From assembly GCF_000283155.1 (NCBI RefSeq), contig NW_004454262.1, positions 2,350,942-2,414,941 on the forward strand: a stretch of 64,000 nucleotides of DNA, in the 5' to 3' direction. Source of the stretch: Ceratotherium simum simum (taxonomy: Eukaryota; Chordata; Mammalia; Perissodactyla; Rhinocerotidae). Below, one piece after another: positions 48,401-58,319 of this stretch. Made by a program: the position numbers and the translations under genes. A model generated the notes under the pieces. That model did not search any database. It was given only the letters and a program-made list of their open reading frames with translations, and was not told where the DNA came from. Positions within the stretch are counted from its first letter, which is position 1, and the number at the start of each line of letters is the position of its first letter.

Positions 48401-48989
48401 AAGGCCAAAGATACCCGTTAAAACTTAACCATAAAAATTACACAGGAAAGCTCGTGGATATATTTTACTTAGTTCAAAGGCCCTCGCTGAAGCTTTTCAT
48501 AGAGGCTATTAACATTGCATAGTAACTAAGGAACACACAAAAGTGTTTCATTCTTTATGAGGGTACAGCCACAAATGCAAAGAATAACTTAAGTGGAGTG
48601 TTCAAAAGTTCCAACTCCACTGGCCAAACTGAGAAACAAGTGTCTCTTGAAAAGGAACAGAATATGAGCTATTAAGGTCCACTTTTGGTTTAAAAAAACT
48701 AAGCACTATTAATAGCCTTTCTTAAGAATGTTGTACAAAGTTAAATGTAATCCTAAGTCTTGTGAGCTATTTTTAATTTTTCAAAAGAGTTGAACAGAAA
48801 TCATTTATTTAGCTGCAACTAGGCCATACAGGCCAACTAGAATGTCATGCTTTACTTTTGCTAGAATTAAATCAGTACAATACTACTACTTATCCTAATC
48901 AGGATTTGATTGACAGTTAAATAGCACTTTATTACATAAAAATTGTGGAAGTTAACTCCAGTTAGCTGATTTCTCTTTTTTAATTCTCT
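45451..48989. other. Long unassigned intron segment
   Basis: No exon and no repeat that I can name with confidence. 46100-46660 is less AT-rich and repetitive-looking (many CAGG/AGCAG words), possibly an old LTR. 48205-48295 is purine-rich. Confidence 0.35.
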
Positions 48990-49150
48990 CTCTGACATAG
49001 ATATTGTTATGTGCATCTTATATATGAAAACCTGAGGCTCAGAGCAATCAGGGGACTTGCTCAAGACCACAGAGTGAGTTGGTCAATGGTAGACTCTGGT
49101 TTCAAATTCAGACCTTTTGACATTCTGTGATCATACTACAGGCCTTCTCG
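48990..49150 (-). mobile_element. MIR SINE
   Basis: AAAACCTGAGGCTCAGAGCA, 'GACTTGCTCAAGACCACAGA', 'CAAATTCAGACCTTTTGACA'. Confidence 0.72.
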
Positions 49151-49437
49151 GTTAGCTAAACAAAGTTCTCATTTCTGGCTACCACTGCTCTCCTCTTCAT
49201 TTTGACCTGACATTGGGGATCTTCCCTTTTTTTCCTTTGGCCAGTTCTGCCAAATTTGGATAGCTCTGCCCCTCATTAGTTCATACATTCACCACCAAAT
49301 GTACTACTCTGGTGGGGGATGTTGAGAGTGGGGAGGCCATGCAGGTGTGAAGGCAGAGGGTATATGGGAACTCTGTACTTTCCTCTCAGTTTTGCTGTGA
49401 AACTAAACCTGCTCTTAAAAAATTGTCAAAAAAAAGA

Positions 49438-49860
49438 CATAGGCTCTGCCTTAAGAAATTTACTGTCTTGTCAAGGAGGAAAAGAGGTAAAGGATTGATG
49501 ACAGCTGAGTGCAATAGATGCTCTGATGCAGCAGCATAGGAGGGGCTGGTTACAATAGACAAGTGAGGCAGAAAAAGCTCCTGATACTTGTGCTCATTTT
49601 AAAGAACTGGCAGTAGCAGCCAGTGGCACAACGATGCTTCATCATTTTAGAGAAAAGCAATGAGCATGTGGGAAGACACGGAGAATTAAAAGACCAGGCC
49701 ACATTATGAGGAGTTGCTAGTGGTTCTAAGGTGATAGGATGGGAGGTGCAATTACATGTGTTAAGGTAAATAGTTTAAACTTTATCCTCAAAGCTGTGGA
49801 GAGTCCCTGAAAGACCTACACAGGCAAGTGGAATGACCAAATTTACCTGATGGTACCAAG
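49438..49860 (-). mobile_element. L2-like LINE 3' region
   Basis: 'AAGAAATTTACTGTCTTGTC', 'GCATGTGGGAAGACACGGAG', TTTAAACTTTATCCTCAAAG, AGTGGAATGACCAAATTTAC: reverse L2 order. A further trace at 50038-50100 (CAACAAATATTTATTTAGCA). Confidence 0.6.
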
Positions 49861-50439
49861 ACGTCAGTTTTTAAAAATTAACATTATATTTAGGTAACTT
49901 TGAAGTTACAATGTCTCCATCAACAGCCAAAAAATGTTCCAGGTCCAACTCTCCAATATTCTACACAGTCTGTTAAAAATAATTTGACACCAAATTTTGG
50001 AAATTATCAGATTAGATGAAGCTCTTGAATAACCCTTTGATTCAATTCAACAAATATTTATTTAGCACCTCTGTCTAGAAGGCCCTGAACTAGGGCATTT
50101 AATTTCACAGTATTTTAATAGACTAAACTCTGGAAATAAAAAATTCAATTATATCATCAGAAACTTAATTTACGAAAAAGCAGATCTTTCAAAACCAAAA
50201 ATAATTTATGTTACTAAAGGAATTGCCACAGTACTTTAAAAGGTAAATTTATCTAATGCTGTTAGTTGTATTTATGACAACTTAGTGTAACCAACTTTTT
50301 AGGAATGCCTTCTCTCAAAAAGCAATTTAAAAGCTGTCATCAGTTTCTTTCCAAGCTACTTTTTTTCTTCACCTATGATTTTTTTTCTCCCTATAAAATT
50401 ACACTCAGTTCGATATTTCTTCCTTTAAACTATCTTTTT

Positions 50440-50730
50440 TCTTCACCTGTCGAATTCTATGTGTCCTTCAAGACCCACCACAGGTGGTATCATCTCCAGG
50501 AAGCCTTCCCTGACTTACCCAGATCGAGGTAGTTGCCCCTTCTCTGCTCCCAGTAGCCTGTGCATATGTTTACCATTGCACTTCACACATACTATTTAAA
50601 TCATTGCTTTACTAGTTTATTTTCCTAATTAGACCATGAGCTCTTCCAGAGCTCAGACTTCATCTTTCATCTCTGTATCTGCAGGATCAGGGCACAGAGT
50701 TAGTGGCCAATAATGTTGGTGAAGAGAGGA
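50440..50730 (+). mobile_element. L2 LINE 3' end
   Basis: CAGGAAGCCTTCCCTGACTT, 'AATTAGACCATGAGCTCTTC', 'TTCATCTCTGTATCTGCAGG', GGGCACAGAGTTAGTGG: plus L2 3' UTR. Confidence 0.75.
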
Positions 50731-51694
50731 AGGGGAAGGAATAAAATGAATTGTTTTTCTATTTTCTCCATCATTTCTCTTTCCTTCATCCTCATTTCAC
50801 GTCTTCCTATTATTTCTCCCCAACTACAAATAGCTCATTTTTATCCTTCTCTTAGTCTCAACACACGTCATGATCTTCAGTCTATCTCTTGTGGTGCTAA
50901 CTATTGCAAAAATGCTGATCCAGTGTGTAAGTGGCACAAGTTTAGGAGTCTGTTGCTCATTAGCATTGCAAAAAAGGGGTCTGTTTGAACAGGCACTGGA
51001 TTGGTCTCTATTATATCTCCTCTTCCATGTTTTAGCTGGGGACTTTTAACATGCTTTAGCTTTGCCTAGTTTTCCATCTTAGCAGCTGGGTAAACAGACT
51101 TTCTGCAACACCCTGGATAAAATGGAAAGCTCAAGGGGAAAGTCTTTCACCTTAAATTAAAAAAAAGAAAAAAATTTGCTCACAGCCATGGTAGGGAATA
51201 GTAACACCTGAGAGCACTTGAGGGGAACTGTGTGTGTGCTGGCTGTGGAAAACTCAGCTGATGACAAAAACATGCAGCTGCCTTCCTGAACGAGCCTGAC
51301 TGCTCTCAGCGAGCAGCATAAAACTGGATTTAGCAAGAATAACAGAAGAGCGAGGTAAGTGACTGACATTTCTGTAGGCATTTTTTAAAAAGTCTATGAA
51401 TTTCACAGGAGAATGCAAAGAGAATCACCTGATTAAAAAATTGAAATGAATGCTTACCATGGGCAGGAAAGTTACCTTGGAAAATTAGTCAGGAAATTAA
51501 TCAAATTACTCAGGGAAAATACTTTGGAAGGAAAAATTTGAAACACAAAAGGAAAACTTTATGTATATTTAGGAAAAGAGACTATGTAAAAATCCGTAAA
51601 TGCTTCTGTTTTCACTTTTGGATATCAAGTTGGGTGAAAAGGGTGAGAGGTTTTTTTTAAATAAACAGCATGAGTCCATCATTCTTAGAGTTTG
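50731..51694. other. Unassigned intron
   Basis: No named repeat. 51180-51360 is GC-richer and ends with a GAG|GTAAGT-like donor on the plus strand (51351-51361), antisense to SUGCT; see findings. Confidence 0.35.
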
Positions 51695-51955
51695 GTTTTT
51701 GTTTTTTTTTTTTCTTTCCGGTGAGGAAGTTTGGCCCTGAGCTAACATTTGTTGCTAATCTTCCTATTTTGCTTGAGGAATATTGTCCCTAAGCTAACAT
51801 CTGTGCCCAACTCCCTCTATTTTGTATGTGGGACACTGCCACAGCATGGCTTAATGAGTGGTATGTAGGTCTGCGCCTGGGATCCAAACCCATGAACCCT
51901 CAGCTGCCAAAGTGGAGGGCACAAACTTAACGACTACGCCACTGGGCCAGCCCCC
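51695..51955 (-). mobile_element. ERE SINE (long type, diverged)
   Basis: On plus: T tail, GTGAGGAAGTTTGGCCCTGA, 'CTTGAGGAATATTGTCCCTA', 'TATGTGGGACACTGCCACAG', ends CTGGGCCAGCCCC. The 9-bp TSD TAGAGTTTG lies at 51686-51694 and 51956-51964. Confidence 0.93.
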
Positions 51956-51964
51956 TAGAGTTTG

Positions 51965-52444
51965 TTTTTAAAGTTGTCTACAGTGCAAATTCTCTCACTC
52001 TCACAAATCCCTCTACATTTTTACATATTTTAAAGATTTTCTAAAATAAAATAAAGGCCAAGGAAAGTATCTATGAGCATTAAGGGAAAGTACCTATGAT
52101 ATAATATTTAATAACAGACAACACACAAAAACATGGTATACTCACATGGTAATGTAGCTACTGTTACCAGAAATATGCTTTTACTATAAGACTGGAAAAC
52201 CACAGTAAAAAAAATTTGTAGCATGTATATCAACGTGCTCAAAAAAAGACAACAAATTATTAATAGGCACAGCCTGTAGCTGCTATACTTTTGTAAAGCA
52301 AAATTTTAAAAAAGGTTATCTGAAAAATATGGAAAACTAACTTCTTAGGCATATCAAAACAAATGTTTTCATGGAAGAGTTATTAAAAAAAACAACCCAA
52401 ATAAAAGTCTTCTAGAAAGTCTGCAAGGGTTACTCTAATGAAAG
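51965..52444. other. Unassigned AT-rich intron
   Basis: No named repeat or exon. Confidence 0.3.
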
Positions 52445-52575
52445 TCCAAGAAGGCAGGGACTTTTGCCTGTTTTTTTAACGCTGTATTCCTAGTGCTCAA
52501 AATGGTCACTGGCACACAGTAGGTTTTCAATAAATATAAGTTGAATAAATGAGTGAGAGAATGAATGAATGAGAA
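52445..52575 (+). mobile_element. L2 LINE 3' end
   Basis: 'AAGAAGGCAGGGACTTTTGC', CACTGGCACACAGTAGGTTT, TTCAATAAATATAAGTTGAA, then GAATGAATGAATGAG. Confidence 0.75.
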
Positions 52576-52703
52576 GCATATGCCATTGAAACCCTTGAGT
52601 CCCTCAAGTCTCTTCAGGTGAGGAAGGAGATTTTGCTGACTCTAAATTGCTAGAAAACTGAATTCTACCAGGTAGAGTATTCCCTTCAAGATGTCTCTTC
52701 AGG

Positions 52704-53011
52704 GTGGGGGAAATGGATAAAGGTGCTTAAAAGGTAAAAACTTACAGTTATAAGATGAATATGTGAAGGAGATGTAATGTACACCATGATGACTATAGTT
52801 AACAATACTCTATTGTATATTTGAAGATTGCTAAGAAAGTAGGTCTTAAAAGTTCTCATCACCAAAAAAAATTTGCAACTATGTGATGCGATGGGTGTTA
52901 ACTAAACTTATTATGGTAATCATTTCACAATATATACATGAATTATGTTGTACACCTTAAACTAAAACAATGTTCTATGTCGATTATATCTCAATAAAAC
53001 TGGGGGGAAAA
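52704..53011 (+). mobile_element. Severely 5'-truncated L1 (3' UTR only)
   Basis: 'TGTACACCATGATGACTATA', 'GTAGGTCTTAAAAGTTCTCA', 'GTTAACTAAACTTATTATGG', 'TCTCAATAAAACTGGGGGGA', A-rich end. TSD: the 10 bp TCTCTTCAGG are exact at 52694-52703 and 53018-53027, and 14 of 16 bp match when extended leftwards. Confidence 0.87.
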
Positions 53012-53150
53012 AAGACATCTCTTCAGGTTAAATACAGAATAGAAGTTGTTGATAAGCAAACTCATTTTATGATGAAAAAAATTCCTTTATTTCACAAGTT
53101 TAAGAAACTACTTTATCATAAAGTCTATCATATCTTTTACAATATGATTT

Positions 53151-53625
53151 GCCTGCCACCTCCCCCCACTCTCTCTCTCTGCAGCCGCCGCCTCCCACTC
53201 TCTCTCTGGACCCCCCTGCCCCCACTCTCTCTGCACCTGCCTCTCCTCACTCTCTCTCTCTGCACCCGCCTCCCCCCACCCTCTCTCTGCACNNNNNNNN
53301 NNNNNNNNNNNNNNNNNNNNNNNNNNNNNNNNNNNNNNNNNNNNNNNNNNNNNNNNNNNNNNNNNNNNNNNNNNNNNNNNNNNNNNNNNNNNNNNNNNNN
53401 NNNNNNNNNNNNNNNNNNNNNNNNNNNNNNNNNNNNNNNNNNNNNNNNNNNNNNNNNNNNNNNNNNNNNNNNNNNNNNNNNNNNNNNNNNNNNNNNNNNN
53501 NNNNNNNNNNNNNNNNNNNNNNNNNNNNNNNNNNNNNNNNNNNNNNNNNNNNNNNNNNNNNNNNNNNNNCCCCCACCCAGCTCTTTCTCTACACCCACCT
53601 CCCCCGACTCCTCCTCTTGCTCCCT
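53151..53625. repeat. Pyrimidine-rich minisatellite (unit about 25-31 bp) containing an assembly gap
   Basis: Repeated units of the pattern C-rich block, CACTCTCTCTCTGCA (five readable before the gap, degenerate ones after it). The minus strand, which is the SUGCT transcript sense, is G/A-rich with GGGGGG runs. Confidence 0.9.
53293..53569. other. Assembly gap, 277 N
   Basis: A run of N with repeat units on both sides. The true repeat length is unknown. Confidence 1.
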
Positions 53626-53930
53626 GAGTTCCAGGCACGCTGTCCTCTTTGCCGCTCCTTAAACTCCCCATCATGCACCTGCTGCCTAGAAAGCTTCCCC
53701 CACATATCTGCTGGCCTCCCTCTCTCATCTCCCTCAGGACTCTTGATGTCACTTTATCAGAGAGGCCCTCCCTGACAGCCTAAACGAAATAGCCAGCCTC
53801 ACACTCACCTTCTGGCACTCCTCATTTCCCTTCCCTGCATTGTTTTTCACCAAATTACTTTGTCTGTTTCATTCACTTCTCTATCCCCAGTGCTCAATAA
53901 ATGTCTATTGAGTGAATAAACAAACAAGGA
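53626..53930 (+). mobile_element. L2 LINE 3' end
   Basis: 'CTGCCTAGAAAGCTTCCCCC', AGAGAGGCCCTCCCTGACAG, 'CTATCCCCAGTGCTCAATAA', TGTCTATTGAGTGAATAAA: plus L2. Confidence 0.75.
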
Positions 53931-53984
53931 CACAATAATATTTCATGTGCCACTTCAGGGAGGCAATACAGATATATGGAAAAG

Positions 53985-54125
53985 GTACAACCTTTTGAAT
54001 CCCATTTCCAACTATTCACTATGTGTGTGACCTTGAGACTAACCTCCCTACACTTGAGAATTTTCATCTGTAAAATGGGAATAATAATAATACTTATCTG
54101 GTAAGTACTTGGCATCTAATAAATG
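53985..54125 (+). mobile_element. MIR SINE
   Basis: TTGAATCCCATTTCCAACTA, 'TGTGTGACCTTGAGACTAAC', 'TCATCTGTAAAATGGGAATA'. Confidence 0.8.
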
Positions 54126-54399
54126 ATGGTTCCTCTCCTTCCTTTCCCCCTGCCTTCTTTTTGGTTGGGAGCTAATGTGGCTATGGTATTAGGAAACAAA
54201 CTTAAAGTGATTTACAAGTTCGGAGATGACTATGAAATGAAAGGAACAATGTATTGAGCAGACCTTTAACAATATCATTCCCAACAACAACTAACATTGG
54301 TTCTGTTTGTGTTTGATAACTGATAGGCTGGATCCAAGGCACCAAAAGGATACCTTCTTTCCTAAGGTTGCTGTCTTCTGACTGGGAACCCAATGGAGA

Positions 54400-54640
54400 C
54401 ATTTGAGGATGGTTTCATGAAGCTCTAGAACTGACCTTGAAGCATGACTATTTTGCAGAGTAATGGTAAGTCTGGGAAGCATTACAGAGAGAGAACAAGC
54501 AAAACCATATGGGAGTGTGTGGCTTGAGCAGGGGCTTTATATTGAGAAAAGATGAAAAGGAAAGGTCATGTCAGATTGTGGAAGACCATCATGTCAGACA
54601 GAAAGACCAGATTTAATCCTATAATTAACAGAGACACTAA
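54400..54640 (-). mobile_element. L2-like fragment
   Basis: 'GTGGCTTGAGCAGGGGCTTT', GATTGTGGAAGACCATCATG, 'AAGACCAGATTTAATCCTAT' resemble reverse L2. Weak. Confidence 0.4.
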
Positions 54641-55369
54641 ACATTCTGAATATTGGAAAAACATAGAATCATATAGTGAAAATAATACATTTTAAAACAC
54701 TCAGAGATTTCTGAAAGCCGAGCACTGAACATACTGATGAATCCAGTAACATTTGTTCAACAAAACAAATGACAGGGTTATAAATGGGACTGAATCATAT
54801 CCTAATCTTCCCTGGTCACCACTGTTTGATCCACCATGGAGGAAAAGAGACTTGAACTGGAAAAGATTCAAAAACTGCCTACCACAAGACAGCACCAAAA
54901 AATGTCAACACACTAGCAAAAGAGAGCATGAAACCTGGCCTCCGAACAACAAGGGCTCTCTCTGTGGTCTGTGTTTCAACACCAGGACCTACGAGGATGT
55001 GACCTCCCCTATCAAATTTCCTCTCTTAAGACTACTCTCTAGCCTCTTCCTTGTAGTTTGATTCCTTATTCCTTATTAAGTCTGAACAAAGACATAAGAA
55101 CCTTACGGGATCCAAAATGCTGAAATTCCAACTTCTGTGGATATAAGAATAGAGAGAAGAAGGTGACAGATTATTTAATTCACCCCAAAGAGAAAAAAGT
55201 AGAAATTAATCTGTTACAGATGCTGCTAAAAAGTCTTTCCACCCCAGAATTCTGTAACAGAATTTATCAAGAAATAAAAGTTTTAGGACATAGGAAACCA
55301 ATAACTTAACTTTGTGGTTCTTGAAGTTATAAAAGTGTTGGCAACTAAATAACAAGACAACACTTGTAT
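54641..55369. other. Unassigned intron
   Basis: It contains a 102-codon plus-strand open frame (54753-55061) with no homology that I recognise and no splice or promoter context. Confidence 0.3.
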
Positions 55370-55700
55370 CTGCCAAGGTTTTGTATTTTTCCTGGGTCCC
55401 ATCTTCTCACAGCATGGATATGATTTATTTAGACTATCAAAGAGCTTTTGATAAGGTTCTCACAAGTGCCTATTATTGAAACTTGGTAACCATGGTGTGA
55501 AAGGAAAAAGTCATATCAATGAATTAAATGAATTAAAAACTGCTGGAGAGGCAAAGAGGCAAAAAGCAGAAATAAATGGCCAATTCTCATGTGAAGAAAG
55601 GTTAATGACTGAGTGCTCTCGGGCTTTGTGGTAGAACCAGAGTTATATTTAACTAATGACCAGGAAAGGGGAGCACAATTCCTGTTCCCCTATTCTCTAC
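55370..55700 (+). mobile_element. CR1/L3-like LINE RT fragment
   Basis: 'ATGGATATGATTTATTTAGA' continues as DMIYLDYQRAFDKVL, a degraded CR1/L3 reverse transcriptase block. Confidence 0.5.
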
Positions 55701-56309
55701 ATATCAGTTTAACACACAGAGCCCCCATTGATTGAAGAGCATTTGGCACATGGAGGAGATACAGGCAGCGTAGAGAACTGCTTAAAATCCAGGAAAGAGC
55801 AAACAGGTAATGAATGTTGACTCATGTAGAGATCCCCAAATACAAAGAGGACAGAAATAAAAATAACATTAGCAGAATTTTATTTTCTAAGAACTTTGAT
55901 ATATACTACATAGAAACACAAGGGCCTTTTCAAAGGACAAGATATGGTATTTGAACAAAAGTGCTTAATTTATTGGCATGATGAGAGCAAATGTTCCATA
56001 GTGAAGAACAACTCATGTGGGCAGTTAGATCTGCAAAAACCACAAAGCCTATGTCTATAGCTTGAGAACTTTAGATGTAAACAAAAGTGAAACTGATAGG
56101 AAAGAGTAAGAATTATGATCTTTTTCTGAGGCAAACTTGAAAAATTGGTAGCGGCTTTAACAAAAGCATAATTTGACATGAATGGAATAATTTGGAAATC
56201 AAATATTCTAATTGATTAACATTAATCTTTTATGACCCATAACTGAATCTGGCATTTTCAAAACATCATCATGACAAACTTCATAGGAGGGGCTCAGAAA
56301 AGCCAACAA

Positions 56310-56440
56310 ACTCTTGACTTAACCTCTCTTTGTCTCAGTTTCTTTATCTGTAAAATGGGAATAATAGAACTTACCCATAGGATGATTGTAAGGGTTAAAT
56401 GAGATCATGTATACAGAGCATTTAATACAGGAAAGGTAAA
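56310..56440 (+). mobile_element. MIR SINE
   Basis: 'GACTTAACCTCTCTTTGTCT', CTGTAAAATGGGAATAATAG, 'AGGGTTAAATGAGATCATGT'. Confidence 0.82.
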
Positions 56441-56575
56441 AAATAATTTTAAATTATTATTGTTATTATTATTGTTGTAGTGGTATTTATGATAGACTAA
56501 ACCCAAACACTTACAAGCCATAGAAAAGCAACTTCATTCAAGTCACTGTGACTTTTTTATTTATATCATTGTTTT

Positions 56576-56786
56576 TTTTTTTTTTAAAGATTTTATTTAT
56601 TTTTTTCCCCTTAAAGCCCCAGTAGATAGTTGTACATCATAGCTGCACATCCTTCTAGTTGCTGTATGTGGGACGCGGCCTCAGCATGGCCGGAGAAGTG
56701 GTGCGTCGGTGCGCGCCTGGGATCCGAACCCGGGGCGCCAGCAGAGGAGCGCGAGCACTTAACCGGTAAGCCATGGGGCCGGCCCA
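56576..56786 (-). mobile_element. ERE SINE (short type)
   Basis: On plus: T tail, AAAGATTTTATTTATTTTTT, 'AAAGCCCCAGTAGATAGTTG', 'GGACGCGGCCTCAGCATGGC', ends ATGGGGCCGGCCC. The TSD ATATCATTGTTTT is exact at 56563-56575 and 56788-56800. Confidence 0.95.
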
Positions 56787-56863
56787 TATATCATTGTTTT
56801 GACAGTACTTACTAAGACATATAAAATGCCTTCCAAGAAAAAACACAGCTTTAAAATATCTTT

Positions 56864-58134
56864 TGAGTTAATTTTTGTGAGTGGTGTGAGATAGGGTCAA
56901 AGACTTAAACATGAGACCTAATACCATTAAACACCTGGAAGAAAATGTAGGGATGAAGCTCATCAAGATGGGTCTTGGCAATAATTTTTTTTAATATGAT
57001 GCCAAGAGCACAAACAACAAAAGCAAAAATCAACAAATGGAACTACATCAAACTCAAAAGCTTCTGAACAGCAAAAGAAACAAACAACAAAATGAAAAGG
57101 CAACCTCGTGAATGGAAAAAAATATTTGAAAATCATCCATTGAATAAGGGGTCAATATCCAAAATATATAAAGAACTCATACAACTCAATAGCAAAAAAC
57201 CAAAACAGTCTGATTATAAAATGGGCAGAGGAACTGAAAAGACGGTTTTCCAAAGAAAACATACAAATGGCCAAGAGGTACTTGAAAAGGCACTCAATAT
57301 CACTAATCATCAGGGAAATACAAATCAAAACTACAATGAGATATCACCTCACACCTGTTAGAATGGCTATCATCAAGAAGACGAGATAACAACTACTGGC
57401 AAGGATGTGGAGGAAAAGGAACCCTTGTGCACTGTTGGTGGGAATGTAAATTTGTCCAACCACTATGGAAAACAATATGCAAGTTCCTCAAAAAATTAAA
57501 AATAGCTCTACCATACAATCCAATTAGCAATTCCACTTCTGGCTATGTACCCGAAGGAAATGAAAACAGGATTTCGACAAGATATATACACTCTCATGTT
57601 TATCACAGCATTATTCACAATAACAAAGATATGGAAACAACCCAAATTCCCATCAACAGATGAATGGATAAAAAAGATGTGGTACATATACATAATGGAA
57701 TATTATTCAGCCATGAAAAAGGAGGATATGCTCCCATTTGTGACAACATGGATCACTTTCAGCATTATGCTAAGCAGAATAAGTCAGACAGAGAAAGACA
57801 AGTACTGTATGATATCACTTATATATGGAACCTAAAAAAGTTACACCTGTAAAAAAGGGAGAGTAAAATAGTGGTTACCAGGGGATGGGGGAGGTGGGAT
57901 AACAGTGATGGTGTTTAAAGGTACAAACTTGTAACAAGTAGTAAATAAGCCATAGAAATCTAATGCACAGTATAATGCATATAGACAATAATATTGTACT
58001 ATATGTAATGTGATAAATATCCCTACATTGGCAATCATATTACAATATATAAATGTATCAAAGTAACACACTATACTCCTTAAACTTATACAATGTTACA
58101 TGTCAAATTTATTCAATAAAAAATTTTTTTAATA
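56864..58134 (+). mobile_element. L1 with a 35-bp inverted 5' end
   Basis: 56864-56898 is reverse L1 (TGAGTTAATTTTTGTGAGTG). From 56899 the L1 runs in plus orientation to its 3' end: 'AGACTTAAACATGAGACC', 'AAATACAAATCAAAACTACA', 'TTGGTGGGAATGTAAATTTG', 'ATGGAATATTATTCAGCCAT', tail AATAAAAAATTTTTTTAATA. Broken ORF2 frames remain (for example 57092-57361 and 57545-57835). The 11-bp TSD AAAATATCTTT is exact at 56853-56863 and 58135-58145. Confidence 0.9.
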
Positions 58135-58221
58135 AAAATATCTTTCCACTAATGAATTTTGTGAAATGGAAGAGAATTACATATTAATCCTTAAACGTAC
58201 AAATAGTAGATCCAAACTTAC

Positions 58222-58319
58222 CGTGCAGATAGTATTTTAATAAGCTCTTTTCTATTCTGTACCCGAAGGTGGTTAGTTTTATACTTGGAGTCATCAATCA
58301 GTTCAGGCAAATTCAAGAT
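58222..58319 (-). CDS. SUGCT: Internal coding exon of SUGCT (98 bp, upstream of the pair)
   Basis: SUGCT is a mitochondrial class III (CaiB/BaiF-type) CoA-transferase. It moves CoA from succinyl-CoA to glutarate and related dicarboxylic acids in lysine/tryptophan catabolism. Read on the minus strand, the exon opens in phase 0 right after a CCCTTTTAG acceptor (AG at 58321-58320) and gives 32 codons plus two bases. The peptide includes [17 protein letters not shown] and then [12 protein letters not shown], which I recognise as the C-terminal third of mammalian SUGCT. It ends CG at a strong G|GTAAGT donor (GT at 58221-58220), so the last arginine codon is completed by the exon at 20149. One position reads Ala (SAR) where I recall Glu (SER) in human; this looks like an ordinary species difference. 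There is no stop or frameshift. The exon sits in a repeat-poor island just right of an L1. Recognition is from memory of the human protein; the exact exon number is not assigned. Confidence 0.93.

Larger units (their letters stand above)
20150..58221 (-). other. SUGCT: SUGCT intron between the two exons (38,072 bp, GT-AG, phase 2)
   Basis: The donor GT is at 58221-58220 and the acceptor AG at 20151-20150. The split codon CG|G fixes the phase. The intron carries most of the repeats listed here. No additional SUGCT-like coding block was recognised inside it. A 277-base run of N (53293-53569) makes the true length uncertain. Confidence 0.88.

Noticed and set aside
51157..51381. Secreted small protein (hydrophobic N-terminus MPTEMSVTYLALLLFLLN)
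   Set aside because: A 74-codon frame in intron with no homology, promoter or splice support; hydrophobic runs arise easily from A/T-rich antisense frames.
52970..53775. Several 100-230-residue open frames on both strands
   Set aside because: They exist only because the 277 N bases are read as unknown residues; the rest is low-complexity Pro/Ser/Leu or Arg/Glu/Gly from the CT-rich minisatellite.
54753..55061. 102-residue ORF
   Set aside because: No domain, conserved motif or transcription context; length is within chance for this much DNA.
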